A stretch of DNA of 52,002 nucleotides from Bacteroidota bacterium (GTDB lineage: Bacteria > Bacteroidota > Bacteroidia > Bacteroidales > BM520). A model generated the notes under the pieces. It was not told where the DNA came from and searched no databases. It worked only from the letters and a program-made list of their open reading frames with translations. The stretch is taken from the NCBI GenBank assembly GCA_002748065.1, contig PDRJ01000040.1:1-52002 (forward strand). The letters run 5' to 3'. The translations under genes were made by a program, and so were the position numbers. Positions 15,421 through 24,637 of the stretch are shown in pieces (position 1 is the stretch's first letter; every line of letters starts with the position of its first letter).

Positions 15421-16893
15421 ATGAATCTTGAGAAGCATTTTGCACCATTCCGGAAGGGAATCATAGGAAATGGCATGACTTTTACTACGCCCTATGGGGA
15501 AAAGCCGTTAATCTATGCTGACTGGTTGGCTTCTGGCCGTCTTTACCAACCCATAGAAGATCAGATTGCCCATGTTTTTGGCCCTTATGTGGCCAATACT
15601 CACACGGAAACCAGTGAGACCGGCACACGGATGACCAAAGCCTACCACTACGCCCAAAAAGTGATTAAGAAACACTGCAACGCCAATGATGATGATATTA
15701 TCATTACTCAGGGAAGTGGGATGACGCGGATTATTAATAAGTTTCAACGAATTCTGGGGCTAAAAGTTTGTACGGAAGAGAGAAGAGAACAGTTAAACGA
15801 AGAGGATATCCCCGTTCTCTTTATTACTCATATGGAGCATCATAGTAATCACACCTCTTGGTTTGAGACCCTCTGTGATGTGGTGGTTTTGGAACCTGAT
15901 GAAGCGTTATTGGTGAGTCCTGATGTACTGCGGCGCGAGTTGGAGAAATACCGGAATCGAAAATTCAAGATGGGTTCTTTTACAGCAGCTTCCAACGTCA
16001 CCGGCATCGCTCCCCCTTACCATGAACTGGCAAAAATCATGCACGAGTACAATGGACTTTGTTTTGTGGATTTTGCAGCAGCAGCTCCCTATGTGGATAT
16101 TAATATGCATCCGGAGGACCCCATGGCATCGTTGGATGCGATCTTCTTTTCACCCCATAAATTTTTAGGAGGACCTGGATCGTCTGGGGTTTTGATTTTT
16201 AACCGTGCCCTCTATCGTTGTGAGATTCCTGATGTTCCGGGAGGGGGTACCGTAGATTGGACCAATCCCTGGGGAGGATACAAGTTTATTGATGATATTG
16301 AGATTCGGGAAGATGGGGGAACTCCCGCCTTCCTACAAACCATCCGAACCGCCCTCTCTATTGACCTGAAAAATCAAATGGGCGTAACCTTTATGCAGGA
16401 AAGGGAAAAGGAGCTTGTTCATCAAACCCTGGAGCGGATGTCGAAAAACGAAAAGATTCATGTGCTAGCCGATCATATCACAGAGCGTCTTGGAGTAATC
16501 TCCTTCTATATTGATCAAATCCATTATAACCTGGCGGTGAAACTTCTTACCGACCTATTTGGTATTCAAGTGAGAGGAGGCTGTGCCTGCGCAGGAACCT
16601 ACGGACACTATCTGCTCAATGTAAATCAGGACTATTCCAATGCCATCACCTCACGCATTGATAGTGGCGATCTTAGCGACAAACCGGGATGGATCCGATT
16701 CTCGATTCACCCGACCATGACAGACGATGAGTTGGCCTATATCCTTGATGCTTTTGATCATATTGCGGATCATTACAACGATTACGAAAAAGACTATATT
16801 TATGACAATAGCAAGAATGAATTTCGTCATGTAAAGGATCCATTGGATAAAACAGAGCAGATTATGGAGTGGTTTACCTTGAAGGATGCTTAA
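15421..16893 (+). CDS. Class V (cysteine-desulfurase-fold) PLP-dependent enzyme, function unknown
   Basis: This 490-residue protein has the class V aminotransferase fold. The PLP lysine is K247 in FFSPHKFLGGPGSSG, the cofactor-binding aspartate is in LCFVDFAAAAPY, and an N-terminal substrate loop reads IYADWLASGRLY. A late loop RGGCACAGTYGHY carries two cysteines near where SufS/CsdA enzymes have their catalytic Cys. It is about 80 residues longer than SufS, mostly in the C-terminal part, and no Suf/Isc partner is adjacent. It could be a desulfurase, a lyase or an aminotransferase; I would not choose. A GTG six bases upstream (15415) is an alternative start, but the ATG at 15421 (MNLEKHFAPF) looks better. 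A strong terminator follows the gene. Confidence 0.85.
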   Translation: MNLEKHFAPFRKGIIGNGMTFTTPYGEKPLIYADWLASGRLYQPIEDQIAHVFGPYVANTHTETSETGTRMTKAYHYAQKVIKKHCNANDDDIIITQGSGMTRIINKFQRILGLKVCTEERREQLNEEDIPVLFITHMEHHSNHTSWFETLCDVVVLEPDEALLVSPDVLRRELEKYRNRKFKMGSFTAASNVTGIAPPYHELAKIMHEYNGLCFVDFAAAAPYVDINMHPEDPMASLDAIFFSPHKFLGGPGSSGVLIFNRALYRCEIPDVPGGGTVDWTNPWGGYKFIDDIEIREDGGTPAFLQTIRTALSIDLKNQMGVTFMQEREKELVHQTLERMSKNEKIHVLADHITERLGVISFYIDQIHYNLAVKLLTDLFGIQVRGGCACAGTYGHYLLNVNQDYSNAITSRIDSGDLSDKPGWIRFSIHPTMTDDELAYILDAFDHIADHYNDYEKDYIYDNSKNEFRHVKDPLDKTEQIMEWFTLKDA

Positions 16894-16983
16894 GCCTTCC
16901 CCTTGTTAATCACGATAACGCAAGGAGATAGAAGGTGCAATAAGATCACGGGATTATGCATTTCTCCTAATCCCATAAGTTGA

Positions 16984-17030
16984 AATAGAAGGCGTACCCT
17001 GAAAGAGAGGATACGCCTTCTATTTTTTAG
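16984..17030. terminator. Bidirectional rho-independent terminator
   Basis: A perfect 13-bp inverted repeat, AATAGAAGGCGTA at 16984-16996 and its complement at 17012-17024, is followed by a T-run. It lies between the converging PLP-enzyme gene and the glycogen synthase-phosphorylase gene and could end both transcripts, though the minus-strand A/T tract is weaker. Confidence 0.85.
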
Positions 17031-17055
17031 CATGTTATCGTTGAATGAAGTTGGA

Positions 17056-20000
17056 TTAAAGCCATTTCACCAAGGGAAAATCTTGTCGATGAGGAAGGAG
17101 TTCATGGGTGGGAAAGAGACGGAATGCGAAATCGATCACGCCAGGATCATTTACGACTCGTTCGAAGGTAAAAGTCACCCGATCTTCTCCGGCATCTGCT
17201 TTTTGCATAGCGAGGGTATTTTTCATTTGGATCTTGTTGTTTACCTTTCGTGCAATGACAATCTCCATGCCCAGGTCTTCTGCTTTCAAACCCGGTGTTC
17301 GCAACGCCACCTTTGCGGAGAGACGATCGCCTAATCGCAGCGCTTGTGCTGTGGACTCCGGTACATCCAATTCCAACACCTCAATCTCTTCCCATCGTGA
17401 AAGCACCATCTGCTTCCAATAGGAGAGTTTTCGAAGGCCTGCATAGGCATTGGGTTTTACCATCAATAGACGATCGATCAGTTTATTATAAAACTTTTCA
17501 TAATAATCATCCAGTTGGCGTTTCATGGTAAAGTGGGGCGCAATGTCTGCCATGGTTTGTTTAATACGTGAAACCCAAGCCTCCGGTACATTCTGACTAT
17601 TTCTATTGTAGAAGGCCTCAGTAACCTCATTCTCAAAGAGGTTATAGATAATCTCAGCATCCAGTTCATCCTGCATATTCTGATCCTGGTAGGTCCTCTC
17701 TTCTTTGATGGCCCATCCAGCATCTTCGCGGTATCCTTCAGCCCACCATCCATCAAGTACGGAGAGGTTTAGCACTCCATTCATCACGGCCTTTTCACCA
17801 CTGGTTCCACTGGCTTCTAAGGGGCGGGTAGGCGTATTCATCCACACATCCACGCCACGGGTAAGGGCCTGTCCTAGTTTCATATCATAGTTCTCTACAA
17901 AAATAATCTTTCCTTTGAAAGCAGGACGTCGCGAAATCTCTATAATATTCTTAATCAACCCCTGCCCTGCCCCATCTGCAGGGTGTGCTTTTCCCGCAAA
18001 GATAAACTGTACCGGTCGTTCGGGATTATTTACGATGGCTTCCAGGCGTTCAATATTCTTAAAGAGCAGATGGGCTCGTTTGTAAGTTGCAAAACGACGG
18101 GCAAAGCCGATGGTTAAGCGGTTGGGGTTCAATCCTTCTGTGATCTCCAGGATATCCCTGGGGTTCTCCTGACGGCGGGTCATATCTTGCGTTAAACGCA
18201 CCTTGAGGTAATCAATCAATTTAGCCCGCATTTTATTGCGCATATCCCATATTCGTTCATCCGGTACGGAGTGAATGGCCTCCCATACTCCGGGGTCAGA
18301 CTGCCGGGACAAGAAATCCGAGCCAAAGAGTTCGTCATGTAAATGGCGCCAATCTTTATCAATCCATGTGGGATAGTGTACCCCATTGGTGACATGGCCG
18401 ATAAAGAGCTCCTCCGGGAAGTATCCTTTATAGAGATCCTTCAGCATTTCACGCGACACACGGCCATGAATTTTGCTTACCCCATTTACCTCTTGGGACA
18501 TCTTCGTAGCTAGTACACTCATAGAGAACTTTTCTGTTTTATCCTTCCCATTAAAGCGTCCCATGGCCATAAACTCATCCCATGAGATGTTAAGCCGATC
18601 AGGATAGTGAGGGATATAGGTTCGCATAAGATCTTCGTGGAAGAAGTCATGCCCTGCAGGAACCGGGGTATGGGTGGTAAAGAGCGTGGAGGAGCGGACA
18701 ATCTCTTTTGCCTCTAAGAAGGAGTAGTGTCGCATCTGGACATAATAGCGCAGTCGTTCAAGCACGGCAAAGGCGGCATGCCCTTCGTTGAGATGGTAAA
18801 CCATGGGCTTTATCTTGAGCGCTTCAAGCAAGCGGATTCCGCCTACTCCCAAGAGCATCTCCTGCTTAAATCGATTTTCCCAGTCCCCCCCATAAAGCTG
18901 GTGAGTTACCTGTTGATCGTAGTCGTTATTGTCGGGGATATCCGTATCAAGGAGATAGAGGGTGATCCGTCCCACCGACACGGACCATACCTTGGCCATC
19001 AAATTACGGCCGGGAAAAGCAAGGCTCACCTTCACCCACTCCCCATTTTCGTCCCGTACCGGCTCTATGGGCAGGTGAGTAAAACGCTGGGGATGTCTGG
19101 CTGAGATCTGATCACCGTGGATGGTGAGTTCCTGGGTAAAATAGCCATAACGATAGAGCAAACCGATCCCGATCATAGAGGCATTGGAATCAGAGGCCTG
19201 TTTCAGATAATCACCGGCAAGCATTCCTAATCCTCCGGAGAAGATCTTTAAGGTATCATGGAGTCCAAACTCCATACTAAAGTAGGCTATCTGTGGGGTT
19301 CCTTTGGGTTTGGCATCCATATAAGTATGGAAGTCAGTTATCACTTTATGGAATTTTTCCATAAACCATTTGTCCTCTTGTAGCTCTTTCAAGCGCTGGA
19401 AGGAGATATCCTCCAACATTGCCACCGGATTGTGCGCATACTCCTCCCACCGTTGAGGATCTACATAGGCAAAAAGTTCTTCCGCATCCACATTCCATGA
19501 CCACCAAAGGTTTCTACTGAGCTTTCTCAGTTCTTTCAAACTATCGGGGAATACCGGCTTTACCATGGTCTTCCGCCAGATAGGGTCATTGGTCATCACG
19601 ATCTCTACTCGCTCCTGTAGTTCCGGCTGCAATTTATAGGCATAGAGATCAGCCCGCAAATCGGCTTGTGCGAGGGCAAAGGTGTAGGCATCTTCATAAT
19701 GGACGATCAATTTATTCCAAGTCAGCTCTTTGGCGAGGCTCATGGCTGCCAGGGAACGCTCCTCCCATTGTTTATCGGAGAAAGAGAGGCACTCTTTTAC
19801 CTTTTGTTTAATCTCATGCAACGCATCAAGGTAGTTGTTGTCGTCTCGCGTAATGACACAGACGCCATCTTCCGGACTCTTTTGATGTTCATTCATCCAA
19901 CGCCCAAAACCGGCCAAATCAGTGGTGACAGTGGGTACTCCAAAGGCAATACTCTCTAGCGGGGTGTAACCCCATGGTTCATAGTAGGAGGGAAAAATAG

Positions 20001-21300
20001 AGAGATCCATTCCGCTCAAAAGGTCGTAATAGGGCATCTCAAAAATTCCATCATCTCCATTCAGGTAAGAGGGCACAAAGATTAGATGGATACCCTTCTC
20101 CTCAGAGGCATTAAAACCACATGCTTTGAGGCGATTCAGAATGGGATCCGAATCCGGATTGTGCAGTCCGTGAGTAAGGTATTCATGATGGATTCCCGAA
20201 TCCTCCAGGGGTTTCCCAAGACGTTCTTTCAGCTCCTTTCGGGAACCACTTTGATCAGCGGGAACAGCAATAAAGGCTACCACCTTTTTTTTCATATCCT
20301 GTTCCTTGTTCAACTCCGCAAGCGTATCGATGAAGAGGTCTATTCCTTTGTTCCGATACTCGTATCGACCGCTATTCAGCACAAAAAGGGTGTCATCAGG
20401 AATCTCGATATTCAACAGTGCTGTTGCCACCTCTCTGAGACGTGCTCTAGCCGCTTGTCGTTTTGCCGAGAGGAGTGGTTTATCCACAAAGGCCTCATCA
20501 AAGCCATTGGGGGTTAACACATCCACCTCCCGCTTTAAGAAGAGGCGACACTCTTGGGCCGTAATGGAGGAGACGGTTGTAAAACAATCGGCATTCAATG
20601 CGGCCAACTTCTCCAAGGAGTGTTTTGAGCGAAGGTTAAAGCGACCTGCAATCTCATCGGGATTGTAAGACTCAGGAGAGGCATATAGCTTCAAGCCATT
20701 ACCGGCAATGGCCCTGCCCAAAACGGTGGCATGAGTGGTAAATACGGTACCCACTTGGGGTACATTCTCTTTAAGATAGAGGATGCCTGTCCCGGTCATC
20801 CACTCATGAAAATGGGCAATGATACGGTCTTGGGGGCCCAGGTGATAGTCGTAGTAAGATTCTATAATCTTTGCAGCGGCATGCCCAAAAAGAGCCGGTT
20901 CAACATAGTCCCATCCTCCGGAGAGGCTGTCCAACTTGAACGATTCCCAATAGTGGGCAAAGATGGCGTCTTTTTCCTGGAAATAGGAGGTAAAATCAAT
21001 CAAAATAGCCAGGGGCTTTCCCGGAATGTTCCAACGTCCTGTACGAAATAGCATTCCATCCGCTTTCGCTTGTTTTCTCCAATCGGTAAACAAGGTGCTA
21101 TCTTCTGTAAAATAGGGATTTTCAGAGGTATCTTTCCATACATCGGGTCCGATAAAGATTCGTTTTGTTTTGTCCTTCCCATGGCCACCGGCCACACTGG
21201 CTTTTGTGGAGAGTACCGTATAAATACCGCCCACCTTATTGCAACTTTCCCAACTCACTTCAAAAAGAAAGTCAGGGGATATTAGTTCTTTGTTATTCAT
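17056..21300 (-). CDS. Glycogen synthase (GT3-like) fused to alpha-glucan phosphorylase (GT35)
   Basis: This 1414-residue protein joins two glycogen enzymes. Residues ~1-545 resemble eukaryote-type (GT3) glycogen synthase: FEVSWESCNKVGGIYTVL at the sugar-nucleotide site, HFHEWMTG, and YYEPWGYTPLESIAFG near the catalytic carboxylates. Residues ~560-1414 are a phosphorylase of the short TIGR02094 type: NLWWSWN at the start, YFSMEFGLHDTLKIFSGGLG, and the PLP lysine K1170 in GTSGEKAVMNG. Such fusions are known from Bacteroides relatives, where the protein is annotated as alpha-glucan phosphorylase. The synthase would extend glucan from a nucleotide sugar and the phosphorylase would release glucose 1-phosphate. 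It is the last gene of the glucan block but has its own promoter. Confidence 0.9.
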   Translation of the reverse strand: MNNKELISPDFLFEVSWESCNKVGGIYTVLSTKASVAGGHGKDKTKRIFIGPDVWKDTSENPYFTEDSTLFTDWRKQAKADGMLFRTGRWNIPGKPLAILIDFTSYFQEKDAIFAHYWESFKLDSLSGGWDYVEPALFGHAAAKIIESYYDYHLGPQDRIIAHFHEWMTGTGILYLKENVPQVGTVFTTHATVLGRAIAGNGLKLYASPESYNPDEIAGRFNLRSKHSLEKLAALNADCFTTVSSITAQECRLFLKREVDVLTPNGFDEAFVDKPLLSAKRQAARARLREVATALLNIEIPDDTLFVLNSGRYEYRNKGIDLFIDTLAELNKEQDMKKKVVAFIAVPADQSGSRKELKERLGKPLEDSGIHHEYLTHGLHNPDSDPILNRLKACGFNASEEKGIHLIFVPSYLNGDDGIFEMPYYDLLSGMDLSIFPSYYEPWGYTPLESIAFGVPTVTTDLAGFGRWMNEHQKSPEDGVCVITRDDNNYLDALHEIKQKVKECLSFSDKQWEERSLAAMSLAKELTWNKLIVHYEDAYTFALAQADLRADLYAYKLQPELQERVEIVMTNDPIWRKTMVKPVFPDSLKELRKLSRNLWWSWNVDAEELFAYVDPQRWEEYAHNPVAMLEDISFQRLKELQEDKWFMEKFHKVITDFHTYMDAKPKGTPQIAYFSMEFGLHDTLKIFSGGLGMLAGDYLKQASDSNASMIGIGLLYRYGYFTQELTIHGDQISARHPQRFTHLPIEPVRDENGEWVKVSLAFPGRNLMAKVWSVSVGRITLYLLDTDIPDNNDYDQQVTHQLYGGDWENRFKQEMLLGVGGIRLLEALKIKPMVYHLNEGHAAFAVLERLRYYVQMRHYSFLEAKEIVRSSTLFTTHTPVPAGHDFFHEDLMRTYIPHYPDRLNISWDEFMAMGRFNGKDKTEKFSMSVLATKMSQEVNGVSKIHGRVSREMLKDLYKGYFPEELFIGHVTNGVHYPTWIDKDWRHLHDELFGSDFLSRQSDPGVWEAIHSVPDERIWDMRNKMRAKLIDYLKVRLTQDMTRRQENPRDILEITEGLNPNRLTIGFARRFATYKRAHLLFKNIERLEAIVNNPERPVQFIFAGKAHPADGAGQGLIKNIIEISRRPAFKGKIIFVENYDMKLGQALTRGVDVWMNTPTRPLEASGTSGEKAVMNGVLNLSVLDGWWAEGYREDAGWAIKEERTYQDQNMQDELDAEIIYNLFENEVTEAFYNRNSQNVPEAWVSRIKQTMADIAPHFTMKRQLDDYYEKFYNKLIDRLLMVKPNAYAGLRKLSYWKQMVLSRWEEIEVLELDVPESTAQALRLGDRLSAKVALRTPGLKAEDLGMEIVIARKVNNKIQMKNTLAMQKADAGEDRVTFTFERVVNDPGVIDFAFRLFPTHELLPHRQDFPLVKWL

Positions 21301-21325
21301 AATTATTTTAAAATCAATTAAATAT

Positions 21326-21349
21326 ATGATTCTCCATGAAGGGAATCAT
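21326..21349 (-). promoter_or_regulatory. Inverted repeat in the leader of the synthase-phosphorylase gene
   Basis: ATGATTC (21326-21332) and GAATCAT (21343-21349) form a perfect 7-bp inverted repeat with a 10-base spacer. It lies between the -7 box at 21361-21368 and the start codon at 21300, where an operator or an RNA hairpin could act. No protein is known to bind it. Confidence 0.35.
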
Positions 21350-21360
21350 TACCCAAGGTG

Positions 21361-21368
21361 CAAAAATA
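21361..21368 (-). promoter_or_regulatory. -7 box (TATTTTTG) for the synthase-phosphorylase gene
   Basis: On the minus strand this reads TATTTTTG, matching TAnnTTTG, and gives a leader of about 50 nt. It separates this gene from the three glucan genes upstream. Confidence 0.5.
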
Positions 21369-21488
21369 GCATTCTACACCGTAGAAACCAACAGGGAAGG
21401 GAGATAGAGCAAAACATAAGGTTAAAAAAGGTAATGGGATTTCTCTTTGGCCTTCAAAGGCACTATTGCCTTGTCACACCCATACATA

Positions 21489-21641
21489 GAGTCCGTCTAT
21501 AAAGTCCGACTTCTTCGTTACGCTTCTCCTCCAAATGGTCATTTACCCCAGTAAACTCACCTATTTCAGCCTTCGCAAGCCTCGAATTCGAACTTTCCAG
21601 ACAGCCTCTTCTCAAAACGCTGATTTTATGGATAGACACTA
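21489..21641 (-). repeat. 153-bp dispersed intergenic repeat, copy B (full length)
   Basis: The reverse complement matches copy A (424-576) nearly base for base from GTGTCTATCCATAAAATCAG through TTCGAATTCGAGGCTTGCGA to GACTTTATAGACGGACTC. It has the same length and terminal inverted repeats. It lies between two glucan genes transcribed in the same direction as the repeat is oriented. Confidence 0.85.
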
Positions 21642-21811
21642 CATAAAAACTTATGAGATGGCATAGCACACGGCTACCATTGATCTCATTGCCCCATCAT
21701 CACATTAACAACTAACATCTGACACCTCAGCCCCATCCACAGTTCCATAAGCAAGGGCTGACAGCGATAAAGGGTTTATCCCAATAGCATGGATGAAGTA
21801 GTGCTCTTTTT

Positions 21812-23311
21812 CTACTTTATGGCCTCAATTCTATCGGCGATAAAGGCACGTGCCTCTTGTACCTTTTTCCGGGAAATCCCCACGGAGAGGTTACCGGCCT
21901 CGTTGCGTTGTTTGATATTCATTTTTCGAAGGACAAACTCTTTTTTCTTTCGGCCAAGTCCTTTCAACGCAGCTGCAATAATTGCTGCATCCATATCTTT
22001 AAGCATCCGCTTTACTTTCTCTGCAGGAAGGGTAAACAGGTCATCAAAGGAAGCATGTTCCGATTGGGAGATCGTCGTAAGCTCCTCCTCAAATTTTTCT
22101 TCATGAGGTAGATCCTTCATGGATGCCTCATATTTATCCACACGAATCAAGAAGTCTGAAAGGACGTTCATATAGTTTATAAAGGCTTCATAGGCGGAGT
22201 CATAAGGATTGAAATAGCTATGAACTTCACCATCCGAGAACCACTTTGTACACATGTAGTAGAAGTGGTCTGAGGCCTGAAGAAAGTTCCAGTCACGTAC
22301 CAACGCTTCATCTTTACAGCCCATCATGATTTCCTGTACAGAGTAAAGTTTTTCGAAGGCTTCATCTTGCAAGTCATTACCTAGCCAGGCCGTTAGATCT
22401 CGCTCTTCATCAGCCCAAGAGATGGGATGGGGTACCGATACAGCACTTACGGATTGGTGTTTTTCTACAATCTCTTTAGGTGTGGCAAAAAGAAAATCCG
22501 TATCCGAAAGCACCCGTTCCACCATTGCTTTATAGAAATCAAAGATGCCACTCTCTCGTTTTTGATGCTCTCCAAAGGTTTCATAATCCATAAAAAGATT
22601 AATCACTTCGCTATCAGAGCTCATCGAGTTAAGCCACCCCACAAATTTTTCTGCAGTGACAGGATACTCTGACCACTCTTTGACAGAAAATCGGAAGGCA
22701 ATATCATCAGACAATTGATAATTTCTCAGTAATAGCTTCATCTTTGGGTTCCGGGCTGTATGGTACAAAAAATCAGGACTTTTCCATCCCAATACATGTT
22801 TGGCTCCTTCGGTAAGCATGGTTTTATATCCCAAGTCCCCCACCATATCGGCAATATCGTCAGAATAAACCAACTCGGTATTTCTAAAGGTCACCGGTTC
22901 TACGCCAAAGAGTTCTTTGGTAAGTTGTGCGTGTTTTCTCACCTGTCCCATAAACTCTTTACGGTTTCGCAAAGCAGCCAGGGAGTGGCTGTAGGTTTCT
23001 GCGAGGAACTCCACATTTCCAGTTTGAGCCAGCTCTTGGAAACTCTTCAACACATCGGGAGCATACCATCGAAACTGATCCATTGCCAACCCGGTAATGG
23101 AGAAGCTCACTTTAAAGGCTTTTCCATAGGATTTTATCAACTCCATCAGAAGATTGTTCATGGGGAGGTAGGAGTTTTCTGCCACGCGGCGCAGGATAAA
23201 TTTATTTTGGTAATCATCATAATAGTTATGATTTACTCCTACGTCAAAAAATCGATATTTTCTCAAACGAAAGGGCTGATGGACCTGAAAATAGAAGCAA
23301 AGAGATTTCAT
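21812..23311 (-). CDS. GH57 family glycoside hydrolase (alpha-amylase type)
   Basis: This 499-residue protein belongs to GH57. The N-terminal motif HQPFRLRKY (11-19) is conserved motif 1. TFRNTELVYSDD carries the catalytic nucleophile E146, and LFMDYETFGEHQ carries the acid/base D242. GH57 enzymes act on alpha-glucans (amylase, 4-alpha-glucanotransferase or branching activity); the exact activity is open. The C-terminal ~70 residues, with several KxEE and GRKKKE stretches, form a helical tail. The start is the ATG at 23309-23311 (MKSLCFYFQVHQP); the frame extends 27 basic residues upstream, unlike the family. It is third in the minus-strand order debranching enzyme, GT4, GH57. Confidence 0.9.
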   Translation of the reverse strand: MKSLCFYFQVHQPFRLRKYRFFDVGVNHNYYDDYQNKFILRRVAENSYLPMNNLLMELIKSYGKAFKVSFSITGLAMDQFRWYAPDVLKSFQELAQTGNVEFLAETYSHSLAALRNRKEFMGQVRKHAQLTKELFGVEPVTFRNTELVYSDDIADMVGDLGYKTMLTEGAKHVLGWKSPDFLYHTARNPKMKLLLRNYQLSDDIAFRFSVKEWSEYPVTAEKFVGWLNSMSSDSEVINLFMDYETFGEHQKRESGIFDFYKAMVERVLSDTDFLFATPKEIVEKHQSVSAVSVPHPISWADEERDLTAWLGNDLQDEAFEKLYSVQEIMMGCKDEALVRDWNFLQASDHFYYMCTKWFSDGEVHSYFNPYDSAYEAFINYMNVLSDFLIRVDKYEASMKDLPHEEKFEEELTTISQSEHASFDDLFTLPAEKVKRMLKDMDAAIIAAALKGLGRKKKEFVLRKMNIKQRNEAGNLSVGISRKKVQEARAFIADRIEAIK

Positions 23312-23340
23312 ATTCTGTATTATTTTTATTTTTCTACAAA

Positions 23341-24624
23341 CTAAAGCACTGAGGCATAAACGTCTTTTATTTTGTGGGCGGCGTCGTCCCATTTCAAAGC
23401 ATCCACTTCTGCTTTGCCGTGTTCCCGGAATATTTTGGCCAGGGATTTATAATTCACAAGGCTCCAGATAGCATCGGCCATGGCATCCACATCCCAAAAA
23501 TCCACTTTAATGGCATGTTTCAAAATTTCCGACACGCCAGACTGTTTGGAGATGATCACCGGCACATTGGAGCGCATGGCCTCCAGAGGCACGATGCCAA
23601 ATGGTTCGGAAACGGAAGGCATCACAAACACATCGCTAAGGGCAAACATCTTATCCACATCAGCCCCTTTAAGAAAACCGGTAAAATGAAAACGGTCACT
23701 AATCCCCAGTTGAGCCACACGTTTGATCAATTTATTCATCATGTCTCCGGAGCCGGCCATCACAAAGCGCACCTTGTTGGAGCGTTGCAACACTTGATGT
23801 GCCGCTTCGATAAAATATTCCGGTCCCTTTTGAAAGGTAAGGCGTCCGAGAAAGGTAACTACCTTTTCGTCCACATTCTTCTCCAACCCCACAAATTCGC
23901 CCTCACTTCCGGGCTCCACAGCGTTGTGCACCGTAAAAACTTTCTCCGGGGAGACACCATATTTTTCAATAACGATCTGCCGGGTAAGGTTTGACACGGC
24001 AATAACACGGTCGGCAGCTTGCAAACCGTTTCTTTCAATATCGTATACGATCTGGTTCACATTCTCACCCGAACGGTCAAACTCTGTGGCATGCATGTGG
24101 ACCACCAAGGGTTTGCCACTGGCTTTTTTGGCGGCTACACCGGCGGAATAGGTAAGCCAATCGTGGGCATGAATTACATCAAAATCATTTTGAACAGCGA
24201 TGGATGCAGCGATCAGGGCATAGCGGGAGACCTCCTCGTAAAGATTAGTTCCATACTTGCCGGAGAAGGTAAACTTCCTATCCGAAGTTTTCAACACCTT
24301 TCTTTTCTCCTGGGAGGTGGTATTCAAATGCACAGTTCGTTCAAACTCTTCCGGCCCAAGATAGGGCACCAAATTGGAGCCTATCTCCATATAGGAGATG
24401 TTATCAAAATATTTTTGAAACACTTCATCTTCCATGGCTACCGGCACATCCGAAGCGTTGATAAGCCTCACCGCTTGTTGATCTTCATCTCCATAAGCTT
24501 TGGGAACCACAAACAGGACCTCCACATCATGTTTTACCAATCCCTTGGTCATTCCATAACACGCCGTTCCCAATCCACCGGTAATATGAGGGGGGAACTC
24601 CCATCCAAACATTAATACTTTCAT
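23341..24624 (-). CDS. GT4-type glycosyltransferase (glycogen-synthase-like)
   Basis: This 427-residue GT-B glycosyltransferase has the features of families GT4/GT5. The glycine loop is GWEFPPHITGGLGTACYGM near the N-terminus. HAHDWLTYSAGV supplies the acceptor-side histidine. VTFLGRLTFQKGPEYFIEAA begins the C-terminal domain, and EPFGIVPLEAM is the E-x7-E nucleotide-sugar motif. In Bacteroidota this gene regularly lies between a debranching enzyme and a GH57 hydrolase, as here. It starts 14 bases after the debranching gene's stop. Its likely role is alpha-glucan elongation or modification; donor and acceptor are unknown. Confidence 0.9.
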   Translation of the reverse strand: MKVLMFGWEFPPHITGGLGTACYGMTKGLVKHDVEVLFVVPKAYGDEDQQAVRLINASDVPVAMEDEVFQKYFDNISYMEIGSNLVPYLGPEEFERTVHLNTTSQEKRKVLKTSDRKFTFSGKYGTNLYEEVSRYALIAASIAVQNDFDVIHAHDWLTYSAGVAAKKASGKPLVVHMHATEFDRSGENVNQIVYDIERNGLQAADRVIAVSNLTRQIVIEKYGVSPEKVFTVHNAVEPGSEGEFVGLEKNVDEKVVTFLGRLTFQKGPEYFIEAAHQVLQRSNKVRFVMAGSGDMMNKLIKRVAQLGISDRFHFTGFLKGADVDKMFALSDVFVMPSVSEPFGIVPLEAMRSNVPVIISKQSGVSEILKHAIKVDFWDVDAMADAIWSLVNYKSLAKIFREHGKAEVDALKWDDAAHKIKDVYASVL

Positions 24625-24637
24625 AAACCACGATTAT

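Larger units (their letters stand above)
21301..21811. other. 511-bp gap inside the glucan block, holding repeat copy B
   Basis: From right to left on the minus strand this gap holds about 170 bases with no recognised feature, the dispersed repeat copy B, then about 120 bases with the promoter and leader of the synthase-phosphorylase gene. No gene is visible. Confidence 0.6.

Noticed and set aside
20086..20517. 143-codon plus-strand ORF and similar ones opposite the glucan genes
   Set aside because: They are antisense shadows of well-supported enzymes and show no promoter or domain.
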